Positions 25,136 to 34,857 of a stretch of DNA of 39,376 nucleotides are shown piece after piece (position 1 is the first letter of the stretch; every line of letters starts with the position of its first letter). The DNA is from Falsiroseomonas selenitidurans. GTDB taxonomy: Bacteria; Pseudomonadota; Alphaproteobacteria; Acetobacterales; Acetobacteraceae. Both the position numbers and the translations under genes were made by a program. The stretch covers positions 1-39,376 of the forward strand of contig NZ_JAAVNE010000049.1 of the NCBI RefSeq assembly GCF_012103215.1. The letters run 5' to 3'. The notes below the pieces were generated by a model, which worked only from the letters and a program-made list of their open reading frames with translations, ran no database searches and was not told where the DNA came from.

Positions 25136-26881
25136 CTAGTGCTCCCTGACATAGCCGCCGGGCGCATCGGCCAGCGCCGCGCCCATCGCGGGCGGGGCAA
25201 TTCTGGGCCCGGATTGCGCATCGAGCCATTCTGCCCAGGCTAGCCACCATGAACCCTCCTGCGGCGCCGTCTCGGCGCGCCACTGATCAGGACCGAGCGT
25301 GCGCCCCTCATGCGCCCGCAGCCGGATGCGGAAGCTGCGGCGCGGATGCCCCGGTTCGCTGACGATGCCGGCATTATGGCCGCCCGAGGTGAGCACGAAG
25401 GTCAGCGCACCATCGTTCAGCAGATGCAGCTTGAACACGGAACGCCAGGGCGCGATGTGGTCACGCTCCGTGCCGACGGCGAACATCGGCAGCCGGATGT
25501 CACCGACGGCAACCGGCTGCTCGTCGACGCGAAAGCGCCCTTCCGCCAGATCATTGTGCAGAAACAGGCCGCGCAGGTATTCCATGTGCATGCGCGCCGG
25601 CAGCCGGGTTCCATCGGCGTTCCACGCCATCAGGTCGCTGGGGATCTCGCGCTCGCCGAGCAGATAGTCGCGAATGCCGCGCGACCAGACGAGGTCATTG
25701 GAGCGCAGCATCTGGAAGGCTCCGCCCATCTGCTGGGGGCTGAGGGTGCCCTGGCTGTGCATGATGTCGCCGAGGAAATCGAGTTGGTCCTCGGTGATGA
25801 ACAGCTGCAGATCGCCCGCCTCGGTGAAATCGGTCTGCGCCGCGAGCAGGGAGAGGCTTGCCAGACGGCCATCGCCCTCGCGCGCCATCGCAGCCGCGGC
25901 GATGGTCAGCAGCGTGCCGCCAAGACAGTAGCCGGTGGCGTGGATCTTCGTATCGCCACAGATCCTCTGCACCGCGTCGATCGCTTTCATGATGCCCTGG
26001 CTGCGGTATTCATCGAGCGCGGTGTCGCGCATTGACGCGTCCGGGTTGCGCCAGGAGATGACGAAGACGGTGCGGCCCTGCCCGACGAGCCAGCGGATCA
26101 TCGAATTGCCCGGCGACAGATCGAGGATGTAGTACTTCATGATCCATGCCGGCACGATCAGCACCGGCTCGGCACCAACCGTGGGCGTGGTTGGCGCGTA
26201 TTGGATCAGCTCCATCAGCGCATTGCGGAACACCACCTTGCCCGGTGTCGCGGCGACCTCGATGCCCAGACGGAAATGCGCATCTTCCTGCGGCGCGCCG
26301 CGTGCGGCGGCCTGGTCGCGCAGGAAGTTGCCGAATCCCGCCACAAGGTTGCGCCCGGCGGTGTCGCGTGTCGCCGCGGTCACCTCCGGGTTGAACCAGG
26401 GCCAGTTCGAGGGTGAGATCATGTCGAGGAACTGACGCGTGTTGAAGCCGACGATGCGGCGGTTGCCCGGATCGATGCCGCGCGGCCCCTGCACCATGGC
26501 TTCGCACCATTGCTCGCCGAGCAGCACGGCCTGCACGACGAGTTTGTAGGGGTGCTGCGACCAGGCCGGGTCGGCGAAGCGATTGTCGCCGTCGGGCAGG
26601 GGGAGCATGGCCTCCGCGCCCAGCGTGATGCGGGCGAGGCGCTGCCAGTGCTCGACCGCATCGCGCCCGAGTTCAGCCGTCTGGAACGGCGCATTCAGCG
26701 CATGCGCCGCCCAGTCGAGAAAGGCGAGGCTCGCCGTGCTGGGCGACTGCCCAGCGGTGAAGCGGCTCTGCCAAGCGTGCAGCAGCCGGTCGAGATCGGC
26801 GGCACTCGTCCGGCGTGATGCCGGCTCGGGGACGGCCGGGCGCGCTTTAACAGCACGGATCGGAACGACGTTGTGAGCCAT
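25136..26881 (-). CDS. phaC: poly(3-hydroxyalkanoate) synthase
   Basis: A 581-residue PHA polymerase that joins 3-hydroxyacyl-CoA units into storage polyester. It has the N-terminal PhaC domain (HAWQSRFTAGQSPSTASLAF), NPEVTAATRDTAGRNLVAG, PAWIMKYYILDLSPGNS, the lipase-like box GYCLGG with nucleophile Cys319, and SGGHNAGIV with the catalytic His. Length fits a class I enzyme. ATG 26881 (MAHNVV) has GGAGG about 11 nt upstream; a TTG three codons earlier is too close to that site. Placed between stress proteins and the Pta/AckA genes, it gives a second sink for acetyl-CoA and reductant. Confidence 0.95.
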   Translation of the reverse strand: MAHNVVPIRAVKARPAVPEPASRRTSAADLDRLLHAWQSRFTAGQSPSTASLAFLDWAAHALNAPFQTAELGRDAVEHWQRLARITLGAEAMLPLPDGDNRFADPAWSQHPYKLVVQAVLLGEQWCEAMVQGPRGIDPGNRRIVGFNTRQFLDMISPSNWPWFNPEVTAATRDTAGRNLVAGFGNFLRDQAAARGAPQEDAHFRLGIEVAATPGKVVFRNALMELIQYAPTTPTVGAEPVLIVPAWIMKYYILDLSPGNSMIRWLVGQGRTVFVISWRNPDASMRDTALDEYRSQGIMKAIDAVQRICGDTKIHATGYCLGGTLLTIAAAAMAREGDGRLASLSLLAAQTDFTEAGDLQLFITEDQLDFLGDIMHSQGTLSPQQMGGAFQMLRSNDLVWSRGIRDYLLGEREIPSDLMAWNADGTRLPARMHMEYLRGLFLHNDLAEGRFRVDEQPVAVGDIRLPMFAVGTERDHIAPWRSVFKLHLLNDGALTFVLTSGGHNAGIVSEPGHPRRSFRIRLRAHEGRTLGPDQWRAETAPQEGSWWLAWAEWLDAQSGPRIAPPAMGAALADAPGGYVREH

Positions 26882-26909
26882 GACGATCAAACCCTCCGCC
26901 CCTGACGCG

Positions 26910-27467
26910 TCACGCCGCGCCGAGCGCGATTACCTCGGGCGTGACCGGCTCCTTGACGCCATGCAAGTCGAGACGCGCGGGCTTGACGGTGCCCAGGATC
27001 GCCTTGGCGCGGGCAGCCTGCTCGGCGGTGCCATGCGCCATGACCAGGAAGCCATCAGCCTTCACCGCGGCCTCGTATTCCAGTACGCTGTTTTTCGGGA
27101 TGCCGAGCGAGAACAGCGCCGCCCCCAGCGCGGAGAGTCCGCCAACGACCAGCGCATTCTCGATCGCCATGATCGCCGCGGCCGCCACGGCGCCGAGCAT
27201 GACCAGCGGCCCCGTCAGGGGGATGGTGACGAAAAGCCCGCCGAAGAACAGGCCCCACAGCCCGCCCCAGACCGCGCCGCGCGTGCCCCAGAAGCGGATC
27301 CTGTCGCCGGTGTTGTAGAAGCCCACCACCTTCTCCTCGGTGTGGTAGCCCTTGCCGACCACGCTGAGCTGCTGCATCACGAAGCCTGCATCGGCCAGCT
27401 GCTTGACGGCGGTCTCCGCCTCGACGTGATCGTTGAAAACGGCAACGACGGTATCGGCCTTATCCAT
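26910..27467 (-). CDS. YflT/DUF1269-like general stress membrane protein
   Basis: A 185-residue protein. The N-terminus (DTVVAVFNDHVEAETAVKQL) matches the general stress protein 17M/YflT-type domain, in which a short alpha-beta unit precedes a glycine-rich membrane region (about 62-120, WGGLWGLFFGGLFVTIPLTG). After it comes IPKNSVLEYEAAVKADGFLV. Function is unknown; homologues are usually stress-induced. It lies 39 nt after the BON gene and 28 nt before phaC, so it is within the polycistron led by box d. Confidence 0.84.
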   Translation of the reverse strand: MDKADTVVAVFNDHVEAETAVKQLADAGFVMQQLSVVGKGYHTEEKVVGFYNTGDRIRFWGTRGAVWGGLWGLFFGGLFVTIPLTGPLVMLGAVAAAAIMAIENALVVGGLSALGAALFSLGIPKNSVLEYEAAVKADGFLVMAHGTAEQAARAKAILGTVKPARLDLHGVKEPVTPEVIALGAA

Positions 27468-27506
27468 GGGAAAGCTCCTGCTGAATTCGGGACGGCGCGG
27501 CGTGGA

Positions 27507-28157
27507 TCAGACGACGCGCAGTTCGTTCTCGACGGCGGTCGCACCCGGCGCGGCCCAGGCCGTGGTCGCGGCGACCTGGCGCTCATGCGGCGAGCGCACC
27601 GTGCCGGTCAGGCGGATATGTCCGCCGGAGGCGCTGACGTTGATGGTCTTGGCGTCGAACAGCCAGGAGCGATGCAGCGCATGGGTGATCTCGTCGCTGA
27701 TCCGGCCGGTATCGGGCTGCACCTTGATGCTGATCTGGTTCGACACGCCGACCACGCCCATCAGCCAGGCGATCTCGCTCTCGGCGGCGGACTTCTGGAA
27801 GTACCATTCCACTTCGCCGGTCAGCGTCACCCAGCCCTTCTCCACCCGCACTTTGACGGCATCGCGCGGAATCGAGGTATCCCAGCCAAGCCGGTCCACA
27901 ACTGCGGCCGCGATGTCGTCATCGCCGCGCTCGGTCTGGAAAGGCAGCTTGACCTCGATCTCCTCGGCAATGGCCGAGACACCTTTCACGCGCCGCGCGG
28001 CGGTCTCGGCCGCCCGCTTCTGGCCATAGGTGGCGACATGGCCCAGCAGCGTCACCACGCCATCCTTGGCGGTGACGCCGATATGGGCGGAATCGATGCT
28101 GGGCTCCCAGTTCAATTCCGACAGAACGGCCTGCTTCAGTTGGTCGTCTTGCGACAT
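27507..28157 (-). CDS. triple BON-domain protein
   Basis: A 216-residue protein made of three BON repeats (about 5-75, 80-145 and 148-216). Each has the pattern of a conserved glycine and a valine-rich strand: GVTAKDGVVTLLGHV, VRVEKGWVTLTGEV and VSASGGHIRLTGTV. BON domains are thought to contact membranes or envelope partners. There is no signal peptide, so it may stay cytosolic. ATG 28157 has AGGAG about 7 nt upstream; the longer frame upstream only translates the octamer repeat. First gene of the unit leading to phaC, ackA and atp, with a long leader containing the tandem repeat. Confidence 0.88.
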   Translation of the reverse strand: MSQDDQLKQAVLSELNWEPSIDSAHIGVTAKDGVVTLLGHVATYGQKRAAETAARRVKGVSAIAEEIEVKLPFQTERGDDDIAAAVVDRLGWDTSIPRDAVKVRVEKGWVTLTGEVEWYFQKSAAESEIAWLMGVVGVSNQISIKVQPDTGRISDEITHALHRSWLFDAKTINVSASGGHIRLTGTVRSPHERQVAATTAWAAPGATAVENELRVV

Positions 28158-28180
28158 GGGTGGCTCCTTGTTCCGGTGAG

Positions 28181-28232
28181 GCAGCAAGGCAGCAAGGCAG
28201 CAAGGCAGCAAGGTAGCAAGGCAGCAAGGCAG
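28181..28232. repeat. octamer tandem repeat in the BON leader
   Basis: Six consecutive copies of GCAGCAAG at 28181-28228, the fifth being GTAGCAAG (28213-28220), plus a partial GCAG. It sits 24-71 nt upstream of the BON start codon, between the proposed -10 element and the ribosome site. Copy number changes would alter leader length. Confidence 0.97.
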
Positions 28233-28251
28233 GCTTGCTCGCAGGCCAACA

Positions 28252-28300
28252 CTGTAGAAGCCCGAGACGGACATCCGGCAGGTTCGGAATCTACGGAGGC
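28252..28300 (-). promoter_or_regulatory. FixJ-like box d and -10 element upstream of the BON-phaC-ackA-atp operon
   Basis: On the minus strand 28300-28281 reads GCCTCCGTAGATTCCGAACC, 18 of 20 identical to box e. A -10-like CTACAG lies at 28257-28252, starting 24 bp after the box. It points toward the BON gene. The box overlaps the TAG stop (28291-28293) of the upstream metal ATPase gene. The longer gap to the start codon (123 nt) is largely due to the 48-nt repeat. Confidence 0.65.
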
Positions 28301-30568
28301 GTTGTGCCGAGGTTCGCCAGCACCTCCTCCTCGATCGTGAGGTGCAGGTTGAGCATTGCCTCGAGTTCGAAGAGGCGGCGCCGGAGCGGCCCCGAGGCGG
28401 TGGCCCAGCCATCCTCCGCATGCGCGGCCACGATGAGATTGCCGATCTGGCTCACCAGGACCTCGATCGACGTGTGCATGCGAATGAGCGGACCCATCGG
28501 GTCCAGGCCGCCGAGCCGTTCGGCCGCCAGCGGATAGAGCGAACGTTCCTCCGCGCGCTGATGTGGCAGCAACTCGGCCTTGAGACGCGCTTCAAGACCT
28601 TCGATCGCGGGCAGCGTTGCCTTACCTCTGTCCATCGCTTCGGCCGCGTCGCGCAGCGCTTCGGTCAGACCACGCAATGCCGCGTGTTCCGCCTGCCGTT
28701 CCGCAAGTCCCGCTGAGGCCGGCAGCGGTTCCGGTGCTCTTTCGTGCCGACCCGGGCGCAGCGCGGTGAGCGCAAAAAGGATCGCGGCAATGTCGATCCC
28801 TTCCTGCAGCAAAGCGCCCGCCAGCGGCGTCAGTAGCCCCGCCGCCGCCGTCGCCATCGCCAAGCCCGACAGACCCATGCCGAGGGCGATCGCCTGCAAC
28901 GCGATGCGCCGGCTGCGCTGCGCGATGGCGACCGCGTCCACGATGCGGTCGAGGCGGTCTACCAGCAGCACGACATCACCGGCCTCGGCTGCCGCGGCCG
29001 TGCCCTGCGCCCCCATGGCGATGCCAACTCCGGCCGCGGCCAGTGCGGGCGCATCGTTGATGCCATCGCCGACCATGGCCGTCGCGGCCGTGGCCGATTC
29101 CCGCTGCACGGCCGTGATCTTCTGTGCTGGTGCGCAATCAGCCAGCACCGCTTCAAGCCGTAAGGCCGCTGCAATCGGCGCCGCGGCGGCGGCACGATCG
29201 CCGGTCAGCATGACCATGCGCGAAACGCCCAGGGCGCGGAGGCTGCGCAGCGTGCGGGACGCTTCCGGGCGGAGACTGTCGGCCAGAACGAACACCGCCA
29301 CCGCTCGACCATCGCGCGCCAGCCAGGAGACCGAGCCCGCGATGGTCACCACAGCGGCCGAGGCGCCCAAGCCGCCGAGATTGGCCACACGGTGCTTGGC
29401 CAGGAAAGCCTGGCTCCCGAGCAGCAGATGCCCCCCTTCAAACTCACCCGCGACGCCGCCGCCCGCCGCTTCTTCCGGCGCGGCCAGCAACGGCAGGTCG
29501 AGACCGCGCGCGCGCTGCGGCCGCCAGCGCCTCGGAGACCGGGTGCGTCGAGCCCTGCGCCAGGATGCCGACCAGGCGCAGCGCCGCATCGCGATCCATG
29601 CCGGGTGCCACGTCCATGGCCGCCAGGCGTAGATGCCCAGTGGTCAGCGTCCCGGTCTTGTCGAACAGGATGGTGCTGACGCAGGCCAGCCGCTCCAGCG
29701 CGCCGCCGCCCTTGATGACGATGCCGCGCGCCGCCGCCCGCCCGATGCCCGCCACCAGCGCGATCGGCGCGGCCAGGATCAGCGGGCAGGGTGTGGCGAC
29801 GACCAGCACCGCCAGGGCGCGCACCGCATCGCCGGTCCAGGCCCAGGCACCACCGGCAACCAGCGCGGTCAGGGCGACGAAGCCCAGCGCCCATCGGTCG
29901 GCGAGCCGCGCCAGGGGCGGGCGGGTCTCGGCGGCATCGCGCGTCAGCCGGATGATGGCGGCATAGCTGCTGGTCTCGGCCGTGTGGTCGGCGCGCATAC
30001 GCAAGGCGCTGCCGGCATTCACCGCACCGCTGCGCAGCTTGCCCCCGCGCACCAGGTTGACGGGCTGGGATTCGCCGGTCAGCGCGCTGTCGTCGAGTGT
30101 GGCGGCGTCATCCTCCAGCACGCCATCCGCCGGCACGGTCTCGCCCTTGCGGACCAGCAGCGTGTCGCCCACGGCGATCGCCTCGACGCCGATCTCCTCG
30201 ATGCCTGTCGCCGTCAGGCGCGCGGCCTGGCGCGGCGCGCGCGCGAGCAGCGCGGTCAGCGCCCGCGTGGCACGGCCCTCCGCCCAGCCTTCCAGCGCCT
30301 CCCCGCCGGCGACCATGAGGGCCACCACGGCGCCGGTCAGCGGCTCGGCCATGGCGACGGCGGCGAGGATGGCGGCGAGCGCGATGATGTCCACGCCCAG
30401 CTTGCCGCCGGCCAGGGAGCGCACGACACCCACCGCCACATGGGCTGCCACCGGCAGGGCGGTGATGGACCATACCCAGACGCTTGGACCATCGCGGCCG
30501 ATGGCGAGCAGGATCGCGCCGGCGGCGAGGCCGAGCAGCACCCAGATCGAAAGAGCCATGCGGCGCAT
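28291..30568 (-). pseudogene. nia: P1B-5 metal ATPase with hemerythrin tail, interrupted by a frameshift
   Basis: If the frame is restored it encodes about 759 residues of a Nia-like P1B-5 ATPase, a class linked to Ni/Fe export and known to carry a C-terminal hemerythrin domain. The 5' part (frame from 30568, stop at 29444) has the actuator DDSALTGESQPV, the TPC motif (259-261, TPCPLILA) and DKTGTLT with Asp303. The 3' part has MLTGD, VGDGINDAPAL and the final helices, then a hemerythrin-like region with His, HQRAEE, HTSIE and HLTIEE. There is no N-terminal metal-binding domain. The frames switch at a CG tract, where two extra bases give the expected ARGLDLPLL. It starts directly after the ABC ATPase stop (TAGATG). 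It may be a true pseudogene, a switchable gene or a sequencing error. Confidence 0.82.
29505..29515. repeat. CG dinucleotide tract at the frameshift
   Basis: CGCGCGCGCGC (five CG units plus C) at the exact point where the metal ATPase reading frame breaks. One more CG unit would join the two frames. Confidence 0.9.
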
Positions 30569-31253
30569 CTAGGCGGCGCCCCGCACCACTTGCCCGTCCA
30601 CCAGCTCGATGATGCGCCCGCAGCGCTTCGCGAGGCGCGGGTCATGCGTGACGATAAGGAAGGTCATGCCCTGCTCCTGGTTCATCGCGTGCATCATGTC
30701 GAAGACTCCATCGGCGGAGGCGGTGTCGAGGTTGCCCGTCGGTTCATCTGCCAGCACCAGAACGGGGTTCATCACCAGGGCGCGCGCGATCGAGACGCGC
30801 TGCGCCTGACCGCCCGAGAGATTGGCCACGCGGGCATCACGCCAGCGCGTCATGCCGACACGGTCGAGCAGCGCCTCGGCCGAGAGGCGCATCCCGGCAT
30901 CGGCCCAGCCGCGGTTGAGTAGCATGGGCATCATCACATTCTCGGCCGCGGTGAAGGCGGGAATGAGGTTGTGCGCCTGAAACACGAAGCCGATGCGGCG
31001 GCCTCGCAGCCGCGTCAGCGCCGCATCATCCAGGCCCGACGTGTCCTGGCCGCCGATGGCAAGCCGCCCGGCACTCTGCCGGTCCAGCAGCCCGATGATG
31101 TTGAGCAGCGTGGATTTGCCCGAGCCGGAGGGGCCGATCAGCGCGCAGAAGGCGCCGTGCTCCAGGGTGAGGTCGATGCCGTGCAGGATTTCCACCTCGG
31201 CCGGGCTGCCGATGTTGAAGGATTTGCGGATGCCGCTGAGCAGCAACGCGTCC

Positions 31254-31261
<8 letters not shown>
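30569..31261 (-). CDS. LolD/MacB-type ABC transporter ATPase
   Basis: A 230-residue nucleotide-binding protein of the LolD/MacB family. Walker A GPSGSGKST, Q-loop FVFQAHNLIPAFT, signature LSGGQAQR, Walker B VLVLADEPTGNLD and H-loop VTHD are all present and intact. I take GTG 31261 as start (VAEDALLL); it overlaps the permease stop by 8 nt. The upstream extension is within the permease gene. Together with the next two genes it forms a tripartite-type export or lipoprotein-handling unit. Its substrate is unknown. Confidence 0.9.
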
Positions 31262-32476
<1,215 letters not shown>

Positions 32477-32480
<4 letters not shown>

Positions 32481-33748
32481 GGCGTCCGTACCCGCTGGCC
32501 CGCCGCGACGGCCGCGTTTGCCGGCAGCACCCGCTCGCCCTCACCGAGGCCGTCCAGGATCTCCGCCGCACGCGCGCCGCGCAGGCCAAGGCGCACGGCC
32601 ACCCGCCGCGCATGGCTGCCCTCGACGCGCAGCACCCAGGCCTCGCCCGCGGGATCATGGATGGCGGATAAGGGCAGGATCAGCACACCAGTGCGCTCCG
32701 CCACGGTGATGTCCACCGAGACGGTCATGTCCTCGCGCAGCGTCGGCGGCGGTTCGGTCACGTCCAGCTTCACCTCGACGGCCGCGCGCTGCGGGTCCAC
32801 CGACGGGTTGATGTAGGCGACGTGTGCTGAAAAAGGCGCCTGCGGATAAGCATCTGCCGAGGCGAGCGCCGCCTGGCCGAGAGCGATCAGGCCGAGGTTG
32901 CGCTCATCGATCTGCACCACAAGCTGCGGCGCGGCGGCGGGCGAGAGCGTCATCAGCGGCGTGTTCGGCTGCACCACATCGCCGCGCTCCACGCTGCGGG
33001 CTATCAGCGTGCCCGCGACCGGCGCCGCGATGGTGGCGTAGTCCAGCCGCGCCTGCGCGGCGCGCAGGCTGGCGCGGGCCTCGGCCAGCACCGCCTGGGC
33101 CAGCGCCTCATCCGTGCCGCCGGACCTGTTGGACGTGAGCTGGATGCGCGCTGCTTCCATCTGTGCCTCGGCCACGTCGCGCGCCACGCGCACCTCGTCC
33201 AGCGCGGCCCGTGTGGCAAAGCCGCTCGCCTGCAACTGCTCGCTGCGGGAGAACTGGCGTTGTGCGTTGAGCAGCGTGGCCTCCGCCTGCACCAGGGTGC
33301 GCACGGCAACGGGAAGCGTCACGTCGTTGAGATGGTGCAACTGCGTCTCGGCCTGGAGCACGGCGCTCTGGGCCTGGGCAAGGCCGGCGCGCATCTCGCT
33401 CGCTTCCAGACGGATCAGGACCTGGCCGAGGGCCACGTCCTGGCCTTCCAGCACCGGGACGTCACGCACCGTCCCGGTGATCTGGCTGCCGATCGACACC
33501 CGAAAGGGAGTCGTGACGCGACCGGTCGCAACCACGCTGCGCAGCAGGGTACCGCGCCGGACCGGTTCTGTAACCACGATCGGGCCGAGCAGCAGCCGCG
33601 GCGCAAAGACCCCGCCCACCAGCAGCAGGGGCACCACGACAAGCAGCCAGCGCCAGTAACGCCGAAGCCAATCGCTGCGGCGTGCTGCGGCGGGTGCGGC
33701 CGAAGGCTTGGGCAGCGTTGGAGCGGTCGGGGCGGGGGCTGCGCTCAA
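32477..33748 (-). CDS. HlyD/MacA-like periplasmic adaptor
   Basis: A 423-residue adaptor. One membrane anchor (about 28-55, WRWLLVVVPLLLVGGVFAPR), a split lipoyl/barrel region (VTGRVTTPF-like start and DYATIAAPVAGTLIARSVERG), a coiled-coil hairpin (about 115-200) and a C-terminal barrel with REDMTVSVDI and VLILPLSAIHD. MacA and HlyD proteins bridge an inner-membrane pump to an outer-membrane channel; no channel gene is seen here. Start ATG overlaps the universal stress gene stop by 4 nt. Confidence 0.88.
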
Positions 33749-34605
33749 TGCATCATCAGCACGGGCATGGCCGCCCCGCCCAGCACGCTGTGTGTGAAGC
33801 CGCCGAAGACCATCTCGCGCAGTTCGCCGTGGCCGTAGCCGCCCATTACCAGAAGGCTGGCCCGCGCTTCGGTTGCCGCCGCCAGCAAGGCCTCCACGGC
33901 CGAAGCTCCAGCCACCGGCACATGCCAGGCCGTGACCTGCGCGTTGTGCCGCGCCAGCGTCGCCACAAGCCGATCACGCGAGGCGACACTTGGCGCATCG
34001 ATTGGGCTGCCGGGCGACGCCTCCTCCCCCACCGTCATCACCAACACCCGCCTGGCGCGTGCGATGAACGGCATGGCGACGGCCACGGCGCGCGCCGCCT
34101 GCGCGGTGTCCTTCCAGGCGATCACCACCGTCTCCAACAAGGCCGCCGGGCAGGTCTGCGCGGCGATCAGCAGCGGGCGGCCGATGCCGCCCAGCACATC
34201 CTGCAAGCGGCCGAGCGCCACGGCCTCCCGCCCACGCGGGCGGCCGATCACCACGAGGTCAACCGTCCTGCCATGCTCGACCAGGCAGATGCGTTCCTCG
34301 CCGGTCTCAACGGTCAGCGCCGCTTGTTCGGCGATGCCGGACGTTGCGCAGAAGGCAGCGAAGGCGGCGCGGGCGGCGGCCTCGGCGACCACATCGTCCT
34401 GCTCGATCGCCTCCATGAGAAGGCCGGCACCATAGCCGCCATCCATGCCGCCGCCCGCTATGCCGACCGCCGCAGCGACCGGATCCTGCCGGACATGGAG
34501 AAAGGTGAAATGCGCCGGCATGCCGAGGGTGGCGGCAAGCGCCGTGGCGAAGACCACGTCGTCGCTCGGGTCACCCGTGGCGGGAAGCAGGATGTGCTGG
34601 GACAT
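33745..34605 (-). CDS. tandem universal stress protein
   Basis: A 286-residue protein with two UspA folds (about 1-145 and 150-286). The second contains the ATP-binding pattern in GGYGHGELREMVFGGFTHSV and ends VLGGAAMPVLMMH; the first has VIGRPRG with a weaker site. Dual-domain Usp proteins are typical of oxygen-limitation regulons. It leads the operon with adaptor, permease, ABC ATPase and metal ATPase. Box b lies 111 nt upstream. The ribosome site is weak. Confidence 0.9.
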   Translation of the reverse strand: MSQHILLPATGDPSDDVVFATALAATLGMPAHFTFLHVRQDPVAAAVGIAGGGMDGGYGAGLLMEAIEQDDVVAEAAARAAFAAFCATSGIAEQAALTVETGEERICLVEHGRTVDLVVIGRPRGREAVALGRLQDVLGGIGRPLLIAAQTCPAALLETVVIAWKDTAQAARAVAVAMPFIARARRVLVMTVGEEASPGSPIDAPSVASRDRLVATLARHNAQVTAWHVPVAGASAVEALLAAATEARASLLVMGGYGHGELREMVFGGFTHSVLGGAAMPVLMMH

Positions 34606-34687
34606 GGGGTCCGATCATGGGCGGTGATGAAACGATGCGGGATTACGCTACGCCAAGCCGGCGAAATTGATGTTTCATGCAATGACA

Positions 34688-34736
34688 GGGTAGCGGGTGC
34701 TGGCGGCAGCCCAGCAGCCTCGGAAACTACCGAGGC
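34688..34736 (-). promoter_or_regulatory. FixJ-like box b and -10 element upstream of the Usp operon
   Basis: On the minus strand 34736-34717 reads GCCTCGGTAGTTTCCGAGGC, with perfect 7-bp arms GCCTCGG and CCGAGGC around TAGTTT. This is the best match and defines the consensus. A -10-like CTACCC lies at 34693-34688, starting 24 bp after the box. It points toward the Usp gene. Confidence 0.72.
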
Positions 34737-34779
34737 TAGCGCCATGGTCAGCGCCGCGCCGCGCGCCATGCGCCGTCCG

Positions 34780-34827
34780 GCCTACGTAGTTTCCGGCGCT
34801 CTCCTTTGGCTGATCTGGCGCCTATGC
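34780..34827 (+). promoter_or_regulatory. FixJ-like box c and -10 element upstream of the PhoU-like/PPDK-like operon
   Basis: 34780-34799 reads GCCTACGTAGTTTCCGGCGC. It contains TACGTAGTTTCC, the form closest to the known FixJ-site pattern. A -10-like CTATGC lies at 34822-34827. The box ends 58 nt before GTG 34858 and points toward it, which supports that start codon. Confidence 0.7.
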
Positions 34828-34857
34828 GTCGGATGCAACGAGTTGAGGCTGCCGCCC

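Noticed and set aside
28181..28232. Octamer array as a CRISPR
   Set aside because: Contiguous 8-bp units without spacers and no cas genes.
34667..34682. FNR/FixK-like sequence TTGATGTTTCATGCAA near the Usp gene
   Set aside because: Only the first half fits TTGAT-N4-ATCAA; the second half is offset, so I do not call a site.
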